Source of the DNA: DATMER01 sp035556715
GTDB lineage: Bacteria; Acidobacteriota; Thermoanaerobaculia; Multivoradales; UBA5704
DNA: 64,000 bases
Assembly: GCA_035556715.1 (NCBI GenBank)
Contig: DATMER010000050.1
Span: forward strand, 62,001 to 126,000
Reading direction: 5' to 3'
Below the pieces are notes generated by a model that saw only the letters and a program-made list of their open reading frames with translations, had not been told where the DNA came from and searched no databases. Below, one piece after another: positions 43,943-64,000 of this stretch. Made by a program: the position numbers and the translations under genes. Position 1 is the stretch's first letter. Each line of letters opens with the position of its first letter.

Positions 43943-44281
43943 TCAATCGTCTCGTTCTTCGGCCGGCTCGATGGTGAGCAGGAGGGGCATGCCGTTCTCC
44001 TGGGCTTCGGCCATCACCTCGGCCACCTTGGTCTCGGCGGCGTCCTTGCTCGGGTAGACCCCGGCGACGCCGACCCCCTTGTGGTGGACCTGGAGCATGA
44101 CATGGGTCGCTTCCGGAGGGGACTTGTGGAAGTGCGTCACCAGGATGTGCACGACGAACTCCATCGTCGTGTAGTCATCGTTGTGGAGGAGCACGTTCCA
44201 CCGCCGCGGGCGCTTCGTCTTGCGCCGCTTCTCGGAGACGACCTCTGCCTCCTGCTCTGAATCGAACACAAACCGGGCCAT
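43943..44281 (-). CDS. clpS: ClpS N-degron adaptor
   Basis: 112 aa from ATG at 44281 ('MARFVFDSEQEAE'); a GTG at 44293 could add four residues. The core has the ClpS hallmarks 'RRWNVLLHNDDYTTMEFVVH' (N-degron pocket HNDDxTxMEFV), 'ATHVMLQVHHKGVGVAGVYP' and the Glu-rich C-terminus. It selects proteins with bulky N-terminal residues and passes them to ClpA. It is co-transcribed with clpA. Confidence 0.95.
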   Translation of the reverse strand: MARFVFDSEQEAEVVSEKRRKTKRPRRWNVLLHNDDYTTMEFVVHILVTHFHKSPPEATHVMLQVHHKGVGVAGVYPSKDAAETKVAEVMAEAQENGMPLLLTIEPAEERDD

Positions 44282-44305
44282 GCCGGATTCCACGCCCCTC
44301 CAGGC

Positions 44306-45667
44306 TCAGTGGCTCTGAAGCCAGCTCAGGATCGGCTGCCAGACCAGCGCCTCGGCGTTGGTGGCGAGGAAGATGTCCGCGTGGCCGAACTCGGCGAGCT
44401 GGGCGGCCGGGGGCTGAAGATCGATGACGAGACTGGTCACGTCCTGGCTCCCGAGGAGCGTGGTCGTGTAGACCCCGTAGCTGCCGATGCCGCCATTGCC
44501 GGCTACGTAAAGGACCGGGACCTTGATGTCGCCCAGGTGGTCGTCGAAGGCGACTTCGGCGATGTCATCGTCGTCGCAGACCGCCGCGTCGGCGTCGAGC
44601 AGCTCCTTCGCGGGCTGGTAGGGGGCGGAGCCCTTCTCCAGGGCCAAGAGAGTCGCCTCCGGCGTGTAGAGGAGACCGGTGGGCCTGCCCTGGGCGTCGA
44701 AGGTGCCGCCAGTGAAGTGGTAGAGCGGGGCGGGTCCCAGGTCCGGCGGGAAGAAGAGGAACGTCATCGACCCGACCGCCAGGGATGCCTGCCGGTTCGT
44801 GAAGCCGGGGAGGATCGGCGAGGCGCCGCCGGGATTGGTCGTCGCCAGTTGCCAGATCGTGGCGACCAGCGTCCCGTTCCGGTTCTCGTAGGTGCCGGCC
44901 TCCCAGGAGGGCAGACTGCTCTCGTAGCGCGTGCAGGCCGCCTCGCGGATCTCCTCGTCGTCGGTCTTCAGATAGATGTCCACGGGGATGAAGCCGCGGA
45001 CCTGCCGCAGCCAGAGCGGAGTCTGGCTCTCGCGATCGAGGTAGGCATGGCCGATCTGGCCGCCGCGGCTCCAACCCAGGAGGGGCATCTTGCCGAGGCC
45101 GTTGCCGGTGGCGAAGCGGATGCCCCGGGCCACGGCGATCGCGACACCCAGGTCGCGGGCATCGCGCTCGATCCCCCAGTTCTTCATGAACGAGAAGTCG
45201 GTGACCGACGCCGGCACCAGGGACCACCCGAAGTCGATCCCCCAGACGTCCACGCCGTTGCGGGCGAGGAACACGGGCAGGTTGCGGGCCGGATCGGACA
45301 GGAAGGCTGCGCGGAAGTTCCAGATGTCCCCGTGAGCCATCATCAGGGACCGGGTGGAGCGGGCCGGAAACCAGGGCGCAATCTCCTTCACCACCCGATG
45401 GATGCCGATGACGTCGTGAGTGCCCTTCCCGACCGGGACCCGGAAGGAGTACTCGACGATGTTGCCGCTGAGGATCCGGCGCTCGGGCTGGACGGACTCG
45501 CAACGGTCCTTGAGCCGGGGCGCGACGAGGGTGCAGACATTCTCGGCAACGATCTGGAAGTTGCCCTTCCGGGTACCCTCCGCGGCGGAGTTGCGGCCGT
45601 CGCGGACGTCCGCGCCAGCCAGGCCCGGGAGGGTGAGGGCAAGAAAGAAGAGGGCAATCTTTTTCAT
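44306..45667 (-). CDS. secreted alpha/beta-hydrolase
   Basis: 453 aa from ATG at 45667. An AGGAG lies nine bases upstream of this ATG but abuts the alternative ATG at 45676. The signal peptide is 'MKKIALFFLALTLPGLAGA'. The hydrolase fold has oxyanion-side 'MMAHGDIWNFRAAFLS', nucleophile elbow 'LLGWSRGGQIGHAY' (GWSRG) and a late 'LAEFGHADIFLA' His. A Cys-rich N-terminal extension could be disulfide-linked. Probably an extracellular or periplasmic esterase/lipase of unknown substrate. It stands between clpS and prfC on the same strand. Confidence 0.75.
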   Translation of the reverse strand: MKKIALFFLALTLPGLAGADVRDGRNSAAEGTRKGNFQIVAENVCTLVAPRLKDRCESVQPERRILSGNIVEYSFRVPVGKGTHDVIGIHRVVKEIAPWFPARSTRSLMMAHGDIWNFRAAFLSDPARNLPVFLARNGVDVWGIDFGWSLVPASVTDFSFMKNWGIERDARDLGVAIAVARGIRFATGNGLGKMPLLGWSRGGQIGHAYLDRESQTPLWLRQVRGFIPVDIYLKTDDEEIREAACTRYESSLPSWEAGTYENRNGTLVATIWQLATTNPGGASPILPGFTNRQASLAVGSMTFLFFPPDLGPAPLYHFTGGTFDAQGRPTGLLYTPEATLLALEKGSAPYQPAKELLDADAAVCDDDDIAEVAFDDHLGDIKVPVLYVAGNGGIGSYGVYTTTLLGSQDVTSLVIDLQPPAAQLAEFGHADIFLATNAEALVWQPILSWLQSH

Positions 45668-45739
45668 CGAAGACATCTCCTGCTGTTGGGCCTCCGATCC
45701 TACAGGAGGCCGCCCGGGAGCGTCGATCCCTGAAAGGCG

Positions 45740-47329
45740 CTACTGCACCTGTTCCTTGGTCTTGAGGAACCGCACGTCCGGCCAGTCCTCGCCGGTGCTC
45801 TTGAGGTGCCAGGCGTTGCGGGCGAGGAAGACCGGAGAGCCGTTGTGGTCCTCGGCCAGGCTGCCGTATTGGGATTGGACGAAGCGCTTGAGGGCGAGCG
45901 GGTCGTCCGCCTCCACCCAGCGGGCGGTGAAGAGGGTGGTGCCCTCGAGCTGGGCGTCGATGTTGTACTCGGTCCGCAGGCGGTCGGCCAGCACGTCGAA
46001 CTGGAGGGCGCCGGCCACGCCTACGATCCAGTCGGTCCCGATGTTCGGCCGGAAGACCTGCGCGGCCCCCTCCTCGGCGAGCTGGAGGAGGGCCCGGCCC
46101 AGGTGCTTGGCGCGCATGGGATCGACCGGCCGCACCTTCTTGAGCAGCTCGGGCGCGAAGCTCGGGATGCCCGTGAAGCGCAGTTCCTCCCCTTCGGTCA
46201 GGGCGTCGCCGATGCGCAGCGTGCCATGGTTCGGGATGCCGATGATGTCCCCGGCCCAGGCCTCCTCGGCCAGCTCGCGGTCCCGCGCCATGAACAGCAC
46301 CGGGTTGTGGATCGCCATGGTCTTGCCGGTGCGGATGTGGTGCACCTTCATGCCGCGCTCGAACCGGCCCGAGCAGAGGCGGACGAACGCGACCCGATCG
46401 CGGTGCTTGGGGTCCATGTTTGCCTGGATCTTGAAGACGAAGCCGCTCACCTTGTCTTCGTCGGGCTCGACCAGCCGGGTGGTCGAGGGCTGCGGCCGCG
46501 GCGGCGGCGCCAGCTCGACCAGGCCGCCGAGCAGGTCGCGGACGCCGAAGTTGTTGAGCGCGCTGCCGAAGTAGACCGGCGTCAGGTGCCCTTCCCGGTA
46601 CGACTCGAGGTCGAAAGCCGGGCACAGCGCGCGGGCCATCTCCACCTCTTCGCGCAGCCTGGCAAGGGCGTCGGCCGGCAGGCGCTCGTCGAGCTTCGGG
46701 TCGTCCAGCCCGTGAAAGGCCTCGCCCTCGGTCGCAATCGCGTTGCGGCCGCGCTCCAGGAGGAGGAGCCGGTCGCGGAACAGGTCGTAGCAGCCGAGGA
46801 AGCTCGCTCCCATGCCGATCGGCCACGAGGCCGGGGTGACGTTGAGCTGGAGCGAGGTCTCGATCTCGCCCAGCAGCTCATACGGGTCGCGCCCCTCGCG
46901 GTCCATCTTGTTGATGAACGTGATGATGGGGACGTCGCGCAGCCGGCAGACCTCGAACAGCTTGCGCGTCTGGGCCTCGATGCCCTTGGCCGCGTCGATG
47001 ACCATGACCGCCGAGTCCACGGCGGTGAGGGTGCGGTAGGTGTCTTCGCTGAAGTCCTCGTGGCCCGGGGTGTCCAGGAGGTTGAAGGTGCACCCGTCGT
47101 AGTCGAAGGTCATCACGGAGGCGGTGACGGAGATGCCGCGCTCGCGCTCGACGTTCATCCAGTCGGAGCGGGCGCGGCGGGCGTCGCCGCGGGCCTTGAC
47201 CGCGCCGGCGAGCTGGATGGCGCCGCCGAAGAGCAGCAGCTTCTCGGTGAGCGTGGTCTTCCCCGCGTCGGGGTGCGAGATGATGGCGAAGGTCCGCCGT
47301 TGCGAGACCGGGTCGTTCGGCTTGTGCAT
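45740..47329 (-). CDS. prfC: peptide chain release factor 3 (RF3)
   Basis: 529 aa. It is a translational GTPase with G1 'ISHPDAGKTTLTEKLL', switch 2 'NLLDTPGHEDFSEDTYRTL', and G4 'TFINKMDREGRDPYEL'. The length and the C-terminal 'VFRPNIGTDWIVGVAGALQF' domain are RF3-specific. It removes RF1/RF2 from ribosomes after termination. It lies 40 bp downstream of the amidohydrolase gene on the same strand. Confidence 0.96.
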   Translation of the reverse strand: MHKPNDPVSQRRTFAIISHPDAGKTTLTEKLLLFGGAIQLAGAVKARGDARRARSDWMNVERERGISVTASVMTFDYDGCTFNLLDTPGHEDFSEDTYRTLTAVDSAVMVIDAAKGIEAQTRKLFEVCRLRDVPIITFINKMDREGRDPYELLGEIETSLQLNVTPASWPIGMGASFLGCYDLFRDRLLLLERGRNAIATEGEAFHGLDDPKLDERLPADALARLREEVEMARALCPAFDLESYREGHLTPVYFGSALNNFGVRDLLGGLVELAPPPRPQPSTTRLVEPDEDKVSGFVFKIQANMDPKHRDRVAFVRLCSGRFERGMKVHHIRTGKTMAIHNPVLFMARDRELAEEAWAGDIIGIPNHGTLRIGDALTEGEELRFTGIPSFAPELLKKVRPVDPMRAKHLGRALLQLAEEGAAQVFRPNIGTDWIVGVAGALQFDVLADRLRTEYNIDAQLEGTTLFTARWVEADDPLALKRFVQSQYGSLAEDHNGSPVFLARNAWHLKSTGEDWPDVRFLKTKEQVQ

Positions 47330-47369
47330 TGCGGTGGTGCTAACGTCTTGGCGGCTCGATTTGTTTCCG

Positions 47370-48716
47370 CTAGAGGCTCAGCCCCGAGCGCCGGATCAGC
47401 TCCGCCAGGTGGTGGTTCGACTGCCGGACGATCTCCCCGAGGTCCAGGTGGGTCAGCCGCCCGTCCTCGACCAGCACCCGTCCGGCGACCAGGACGTGGC
47501 GGACCGCCGCCCGGGAGGCCCCAAAGGCCACGATGTCGTGGGGATCGGCCTGGGGGGCGGCCCAGAGCTCGGGCCGGGCCAGAGAGAGGACGGTGAGGTC
47601 GGCCGCCTTGCCGGGCTCGATGGTGCCGACTTCGTCCTGGAGGTTGAGCGCCCGCGCTCCCTCGCTGGTGGCGAGGCGCAAGGCGTCGAGGCCGGAGAAG
47701 GCATCCGGGCCGTGCTTGACCTTCTGGAGGAGGGCGGCGAGGCGGACCTCGTCCAGGTTGTCCAGGTGGTTGCAGCAGGCGGCGCCGTCGCAGCCCAGCC
47801 CCACGGGCACCCCGGCCCGGCGGATGGCGACGAGGTCGGCGATCCCCGAGCCGAGCTTGAGGTTGGAGCTGGGGCAATGGACCACGCTCCAGCGCGCCGA
47901 GCGCGCCCGCTGGAGGTGTTCGGCCGTGAGCCAGACGCCGTGCGCCAGGCGCAGGTCCGTGGCGAGCAGCCCCTGGTCCGCGAAGTACTCGACCTCGTCC
48001 CGGCCGCCCTTGAGTTGGCGCACGGCCACGGTCTCGTCCTGCTGCTCCAGGGCATGGGTGTGGATGGGCCAGCCGTGCCGCAGGGAGAGGTCGCGGATCC
48101 CCTCCCAGAGCGGGTCCGAGCAGGTGAGGATGAAGCGGGGGTTGAGGGCGAAGCGGAGGAGGCCGTTGCTCGTTCCCTCGAAGCGGGCACCGGTGGACTC
48201 GGCATCGGCGAGGGCGCGGTCCGTGTCCTGGAGCATGGCGTCGGGCAGGGTGACGCCGCTGTCCATGAGGCAGGGACCGGCAAAGGCTCGGAGGCCGGAG
48301 TCGGCGAGGGCGCGGAGGAGCCCCCCGGCGCCGGGGCCGATGCCGATGTCCTGGAGCGTGGTGGTGCCGCTCAGGAGGCACTCGGCCGCGCCGAGCAATC
48401 CACACCAGTAGGCGCTCTCGTCGTCGTGGGCGGCTTCGAGGGGCCAGATGCGCTCGCGCAGCCAGTCGAGGAGCCGCCGCCCCTCGGCGAGGCCGCGGAA
48501 GAAGGTTTGACCCAGATGAAGATGCCCCTGGATCAGACCGGGCAGCACGAGCGAGCCGGAGACGTCGAGCACGCGGGTGCCCGGCGGCAGGTCGAAGACG
48601 GGTCCAATATGGTGGATGCGTCCGCCATCCACGAGGATGTCGGCGCCGGGGAGCACGGTCGCCTGCGCGTCGAGGGTCAGGACGGTGCCCCCTCGCAGGA
48701 GGAGCGGGGAGGTCAT
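47370..48716 (-). CDS. amidohydrolase (TrzA/8-oxoguanine deaminase-type)
   Basis: 448 aa from ATG at 48716, which overlaps the stop of the MOSC gene (ATGA). Longer frames upstream only read through the MOSC gene. The HxH motif is 'LIQGHLHLGQTFFRGL', with 'IHTHALEQQDE', 'LRLAHGVWLT', 'VVHCPSSNLKLGSG' and 'GLGCDGAACCNHLDN' supplying the other metal and catalytic residues. Members deaminate or dechlorinate heterocycles such as guanine, 8-oxoguanine or triazines. The exact substrate is not readable. Cytosolic. Confidence 0.87.
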   Translation of the reverse strand: MTSPLLLRGGTVLTLDAQATVLPGADILVDGGRIHHIGPVFDLPPGTRVLDVSGSLVLPGLIQGHLHLGQTFFRGLAEGRRLLDWLRERIWPLEAAHDDESAYWCGLLGAAECLLSGTTTLQDIGIGPGAGGLLRALADSGLRAFAGPCLMDSGVTLPDAMLQDTDRALADAESTGARFEGTSNGLLRFALNPRFILTCSDPLWEGIRDLSLRHGWPIHTHALEQQDETVAVRQLKGGRDEVEYFADQGLLATDLRLAHGVWLTAEHLQRARSARWSVVHCPSSNLKLGSGIADLVAIRRAGVPVGLGCDGAACCNHLDNLDEVRLAALLQKVKHGPDAFSGLDALRLATSEGARALNLQDEVGTIEPGKAADLTVLSLARPELWAAPQADPHDIVAFGASRAAVRHVLVAGRVLVEDGRLTHLDLGEIVRQSNHHLAELIRRSGLSL

Positions 48717-49168
48717 GATGCCGAGGGCTCCTCCCAGGCGACCGCGTCGCCGACGCGGATCTCGCCTCCGTCCAGCACCTGGGCGCAGGCACCGGCGCGC
48801 CAGTGGGGGCGGAGAGCGGACCGAAGGCCGAGAAAGGCCTCGTCCATCTGCTCGCACGGCGTGCACTCGCTCGAGATGCGGAGCCGGCAGTCGCCGACGC
48901 GGAGCACCCGTCCGCGGGTGGCCTCCAGGTCGATGCCCGAGACCATGAGGTTGGCCCGCCGGGCGCTCGGCTCGACCCGCTCGCCGAGATCGGCGAGGGC
49001 CTCCGCCCAACCCTCCTCGGAGATCAGGGTAACCTGCCGCCGGCCCCCCTGGTTGGCGTTACCCGTGAGCCCCCGCCCGGACACGAGCGTAGCGGCCTCG
49101 CGCGGGTCCATGGGGCCGCGCTTGAAGCGCTTGAGCCAGATGGCGCTCAGGCGCCCGCCCGGCTTCAC
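48713..49168 (-). CDS. MOSC-domain protein
   Basis: 151 aa from GTG at 49168, which overlaps the upstream stop as GTGA. The MOSC fold is recognised by 'SAIWLKRFKRGPMDPREAA', 'GLTGNANQGGRRQVTLI' and the conserved Cys region 'SSECTPCEQMDEAFLGLR'. MOSC proteins are sulfur or molybdenum-cofactor carriers, and stand-alone versions help detoxify N-hydroxylated compounds with partner reductases. The tight coupling to an amidohydrolase suggests joint handling of purine-like substrates, an inference only. Confidence 0.85.
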   Translation of the reverse strand: MKPGGRLSAIWLKRFKRGPMDPREAATLVSGRGLTGNANQGGRRQVTLISEEGWAEALADLGERVEPSARRANLMVSGIDLEATRGRVLRVGDCRLRISSECTPCEQMDEAFLGLRSALRPHWRAGACAQVLDGGEIRVGDAVAWEEPSAS

Positions 49169-49932
49169 TTCGCCACCGGCTCCGGCGACGTGAACACCGT
49201 GTCCGGCAGGGTGTCGAAGACCGCGATGTCGGACAGCTCCAGCTTGCGGTCGCCGCCGACCTGGGCGCGGGTGGGGGCGAGGAGGATCTTCCCGTGCTTC
49301 TGCCAGCCCTGCCAGCGCCAGGCGGTCGGCTCGGTGGCCCGGGGCTGGTCCCCCTGCGCCTGGAGGAGGTAGGCCCAGCGGTCCATCAGGTGCGTGTCGC
49401 GGTTGATCCAGGCCCAGTACTCGTCGCCCGGAGTCAGGCCCACATTGCCGAAGGTCAGGTGGAGCTTGTCGTAGGTGTTGCCTTCGAGTTCCTCCGTCCC
49501 CTCGTAGGTGAGGTTCACCCCCGGGTCCTGGAGCTTGTAAGGCATCAGCAGCCAGTAGGTGTCGTTGATCCAGGCGCCGTAGGCCCGCTCCAGCCACTCC
49601 TTGGCTGCATCCCCCTCGGCCTTCTTGCCGTCCAGCCAAGCATCACCCTGCCTGGTGTTCAGGTTGTGGAGGACCACGTACTTCTGCCCCTCCGGGGTCT
49701 GGCCCTCGACCCGGTGCCGGCCGGACCACTTGTCCCAGTGATGGGTGCGGCGGCCCGCGAAGGTGAAGCGGAGGAAGCGCGTGGCGTCCCACGCCTCCTT
49801 GCCGCCGAGGGCCTGCATCACCTGACCGGCCACGTCTGCGGCCGACGGCTGAGCCATCGCCGGCATGGCCGGCTGAGCCAGGACGGAGAGGAGGAGGACG
49901 GTTCCGGTAGCCAGCAGCGCGCGTTTAGCCAT
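49165..49932 (-). CDS. exported protein, outer-membrane-lipoprotein-sorting-like
   Basis: 255 aa from ATG at 49932 with AAGGAGA upstream. The signal peptide is 'MAKRALLATGTVLLLSVLAQ'. The mature region ('MQALGGKEAWDATRFLRFTF', 'YDKLHLTFGNVGLTPGDEYW', 'WINRDTHLMDRWAYLLQAQG') has the Trp/Tyr-rich beta strands of LolA/LolB-like or DUF6503-like periplasmic proteins that open with a quinoprotein-like 'LGG' motif. I cannot give a firm family. It is first in the operon with the MOSC and amidohydrolase genes and divergent from the esterase at 50026. Confidence 0.6.
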   Translation of the reverse strand: MAKRALLATGTVLLLSVLAQPAMPAMAQPSAADVAGQVMQALGGKEAWDATRFLRFTFAGRRTHHWDKWSGRHRVEGQTPEGQKYVVLHNLNTRQGDAWLDGKKAEGDAAKEWLERAYGAWINDTYWLLMPYKLQDPGVNLTYEGTEELEGNTYDKLHLTFGNVGLTPGDEYWAWINRDTHLMDRWAYLLQAQGDQPRATEPTAWRWQGWQKHGKILLAPTRAQVGGDRKLELSDIAVFDTLPDTVFTSPEPVAK

Positions 49933-50025
49933 GACAGGGGTCTCCTTGGTTGGCGCGATGATCCTAATACAGCCCGGGCCCGCGGGTATGGAGGTGGCGG
50001 GGACTTCGCATATCCTTCCCCCGCC

Positions 50026-50694
50026 ATGGATGGGAAGCTCACCTACGCCGCTCACGTCCCCGAGGGGGATGGTCCCTTCTGCACCGTGATCCTGCTGCAC
50101 GGTTGGGGCGCCAGCGCGCAGGACCTGCTCAGCTTCGCGCCCTACCTGCACGGTGGGAAGACCCTGGTGCTCTGCCCGCAGGGACCGGTCTCGATCCCGA
50201 TCGGCTACGGGATGCGGGGCTATGGCTGGTTCCCGCTGGTCCCGGGGCAGCCCCCGGACGTCGAGGCCTTTCACCGGGGGGCCGACGCCCTGCGGGCTTT
50301 CATCCGGCAGGTGCTGGAGCACTATCCCATCGACCGGGAGCGGATGGTGATCATGGGATTCAGCCAGGGGGGGACGATGGCCTACGACATCGCGCTGCGG
50401 GACCCCGCTCACTATGCCGGCATGGCGGCGCTGGCCTCCTGGTTCCCGGAGCCGCTCGCCGAGACCCTGCCGAAGCTGCCCGAGCACGAGGGCTTCCCCG
50501 TGCTGGTGATCCACGGCACGCACGACGACCGCATCGCGGTGGAGAAGGCCCGGAAGTCGCGCGAGTCCCTGCGCCCCTACGGCGTGGCCATGACCTATCG
50601 CGAGATCGAAGGCATGGGCCACGAGATCAACCAGGAGTCCCTGCGGATCATCATCAAGTGGCTCGACGAGAAGGCATTCGGGCAGCAACGCTAA
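50026..50694 (+). CDS. phospholipase/carboxylesterase-family alpha/beta-hydrolase
   Basis: 222 aa from ATG at 50026; earlier in-frame starts read over the divergent gene. The small serine-hydrolase signature is complete: 'TVILLHGWGASAQDLLSFA' (oxyanion), 'VIMGFSQGGTMAYDIAL' (GFSQGG nucleophile), 'VLVIHGTHDDRIAVEKAR' (Asp) and 'IEGMGHEINQES' (His). It resembles YpfH/EstB-type carboxylesterases. No signal peptide, so cytosolic. No gene lies in 50695-50918, which contains only a short 12-bp repeat. Confidence 0.88.
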   Translation: MDGKLTYAAHVPEGDGPFCTVILLHGWGASAQDLLSFAPYLHGGKTLVLCPQGPVSIPIGYGMRGYGWFPLVPGQPPDVEAFHRGADALRAFIRQVLEHYPIDRERMVIMGFSQGGTMAYDIALRDPAHYAGMAALASWFPEPLAETLPKLPEHEGFPVLVIHGTHDDRIAVEKARKSRESLRPYGVAMTYREIEGMGHEINQESLRIIIKWLDEKAFGQQR

Positions 50695-50844
50695 ATCATT
50701 CATCTGCTGAAGGATAGCTCTCGTTCCCCGGGAGGGGCGGGAAGGATGATCGCATGTCCCGCGTTGGGGTCTGTGGGGCACCCGGAGATGTGAGGGTGCG
50801 TGGCGGGCGCAGGCCGGGTTTTGCGCAGAGTGGGGGCAAAGGGA

Positions 50845-50880
50845 ACATCGGTCGGAGTATCGGTCGAAACATCGGGCCGG
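50845..50880. repeat. three 12-bp direct repeats upstream of the diiron enzyme gene
   Basis: ACATCGGTCGGA, GTATCGGTCGAA and ACATCGGGCCGG follow each other without gaps, 39 bases before the start of the 50919 gene. The position fits a regulator-binding site, but it could be chance low complexity. Confidence 0.4.
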
Positions 50881-50918
50881 TTTGCCGCTCGCCCGACCTC
50901 CAACGGAAAGGAGAGGCA

Positions 50919-51617
50919 ATGCAGGATATTACCGAGAGACTCGAGGAGAACCCGCTCCGCAAGGAGCTGATCCATCATCCATTCTTCAAGGAGGTCCGTA
51001 CCTCCGACCTCACCCGCGAGCAGGTCGGCGTGTTCCTGGGCCAGTGGTGGCATCCGCTGCACTACTTCCCGAACTTCCTGTCCCGCACCATCGACCAGGT
51101 GCCGGTGCTGGAGATGAAGACGGCGATCTGTAAGATCCTCTACCAGGAGCTCGGCGAGGGAGACCCGTCCCGAGCACATGAGCGTATGTACATCTCCACC
51201 ATGAACGATGCGGGCTTCGACCGCGCCACCGTGGCCGAGGCGGCGCCTTTCGAGGAGACCCGCCGGCTGGTTCAGCGCTACGAGGAGGCCTCGGCCCAGC
51301 GCCTGAGCGCGCTCGGCTTCGTCTATGGCACCGAGGTGGCGGACCTCGCCATGGTGGCCGGGATCGGCAACGCCGTCCGCCGGGTCTCCCGGCTGGAGAA
51401 CCTGCCCTGGGTGGACATCCACATCCTGCAGGAGCCGGATCACGTGGATCAGGCCAACGAGGCCCTGGAGGCCGGATTCACGCCCGAGGAGGTGGAGACG
51501 ATCGTGGCCAGCGCCGAGGAGATGTGGACCCTCTGGATCGCCTTCTTCAACCGCCTGCGCCAAGTGATGTTCGGAGAGGTCCCCGTGGAGGCCGAAGAGG
51601 TCCCCGTCACCGTGTGA
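50919..51617 (+). CDS. heme-oxygenase-like diiron (HDO/TenA-like) enzyme
   Basis: 232 aa from ATG at 50919, with AAAGGAGAGG upstream. All-helical. The likely metal ligands follow the HDO pattern: 'ELGEGDPSRAHERM' supplies E-x6-H, 'FVYGTEVADLAM' another Glu, and 'VDIHILQEPDHVDQ' an H-x3-E-x2-H where the usual Asp is Glu. Relatives include UndA (fatty-acid decarboxylase), CADD and N-oxygenases, so it is expected to use O2 and two irons. The NRPS gene starts 85 bp downstream in the same direction, making it a candidate tailoring enzyme for the lipid or amino-acid part of that product. A thiaminase-like role is less likely, because the metal ligands are retained. Confidence 0.78.
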   Translation: MQDITERLEENPLRKELIHHPFFKEVRTSDLTREQVGVFLGQWWHPLHYFPNFLSRTIDQVPVLEMKTAICKILYQELGEGDPSRAHERMYISTMNDAGFDRATVAEAAPFEETRRLVQRYEEASAQRLSALGFVYGTEVADLAMVAGIGNAVRRVSRLENLPWVDIHILQEPDHVDQANEALEAGFTPEEVETIVASAEEMWTLWIAFFNRLRQVMFGEVPVEAEEVPVTV

Positions 51618-51702
51618 ACCTGACAGGAGGGGGACGCCCGCGGGGCTCCCTCTCCTCCCCTGAGCTAGCCATGTCGTCTTTCCATCCGGAGGAACTCGCC
51701 CA

Positions 51703-64000
<12,298 letters not shown>

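Noticed and set aside
44565..46826. 753-codon minus-strand frame between the hydrolase and prfC
   Set aside because: Same-strand shadow in another frame of two clearly coding genes; Arg/Pro/Gly-rich with no domain.

Overview
The window is GC-rich (clearly above 60% by eye), with tightly packed genes on both strands that often overlap at ATGA or GTGA. Several features point to an Acidobacteriota-type soil or sludge bacterium, plausibly of the Thermoanaerobaculia group. These are a secreted protease ending in a 'DFYTLNPCRVIDTR' module, a MoxR/beta-propeller operon, NHEJ repair (Ku plus LigD) and a large FAAL-NRPS. The taxonomy is an inference from gene content, not from a marker gene.

Layout. 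1-4018 (minus) is a four-gene MoxR / bpX / vWA-propeller operon that runs off the left edge. 4270-4500 is a 21-bp tandem array. 4582-7436 holds an unrecognised membrane protein and an unrecognised cytosolic protein. 7443-14838 is ordinary chromosome: phosphoesterase, S51-like peptidase, alkaline-phosphatase-superfamily protein, LOG protein, PhoH, a sorted beta-propeller protein and a DMT transporter. 14880-15500 is a second ~20.5-bp array that switches strand in the middle. 15649-29172 is an accessory island. It carries a PLD-helicase plus N6-methylase/AlbA defence pair, a toxin-antitoxin remnant, and a class II lanthipeptide locus (lanA, lanM) next to a GMC oxidoreductase pair. A decapitated second lanthipeptide core lies at 29233-29328, directly against a third 21-bp array (29341-29725). 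The island is therefore bracketed by arrays 2 and 3.

30027-51617 returns to core-type genes: L,D-transpeptidase, LigD, Ku, FdhD, BON lipoprotein, MarC, two secreted metalloproteases, ClpA/ClpS, a secreted hydrolase, RF3, an amidohydrolase, a MOSC protein and an esterase. The stretch ends in a heme-oxygenase-like diiron enzyme at 50919. Beginning 85 bp later, a single open frame (51703 to the window end) encodes FAAL-ACP-C-A-PCP-C-A-PCP-C-A-PCP-C..., a lipopeptide synthetase.

Three observations stand out. (1) A GC-rich REP-like palindrome found between genes at 10.5, 12.9 and 38.4 kb also sits in-frame inside the NRPS gene three times, twice at the same loop of two different adenylation domains. 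(2) Three unrelated-sequence intergenic arrays share a ~21-bp period, about two DNA helical turns. (3) A lanthipeptide precursor lost its leader exactly at an array edge, leaving its core in frame upstream of the GMC small-subunit gene. The helicase/methylase-AlbA pair and the MoxR-bpX operon are the best candidates for conflict systems.
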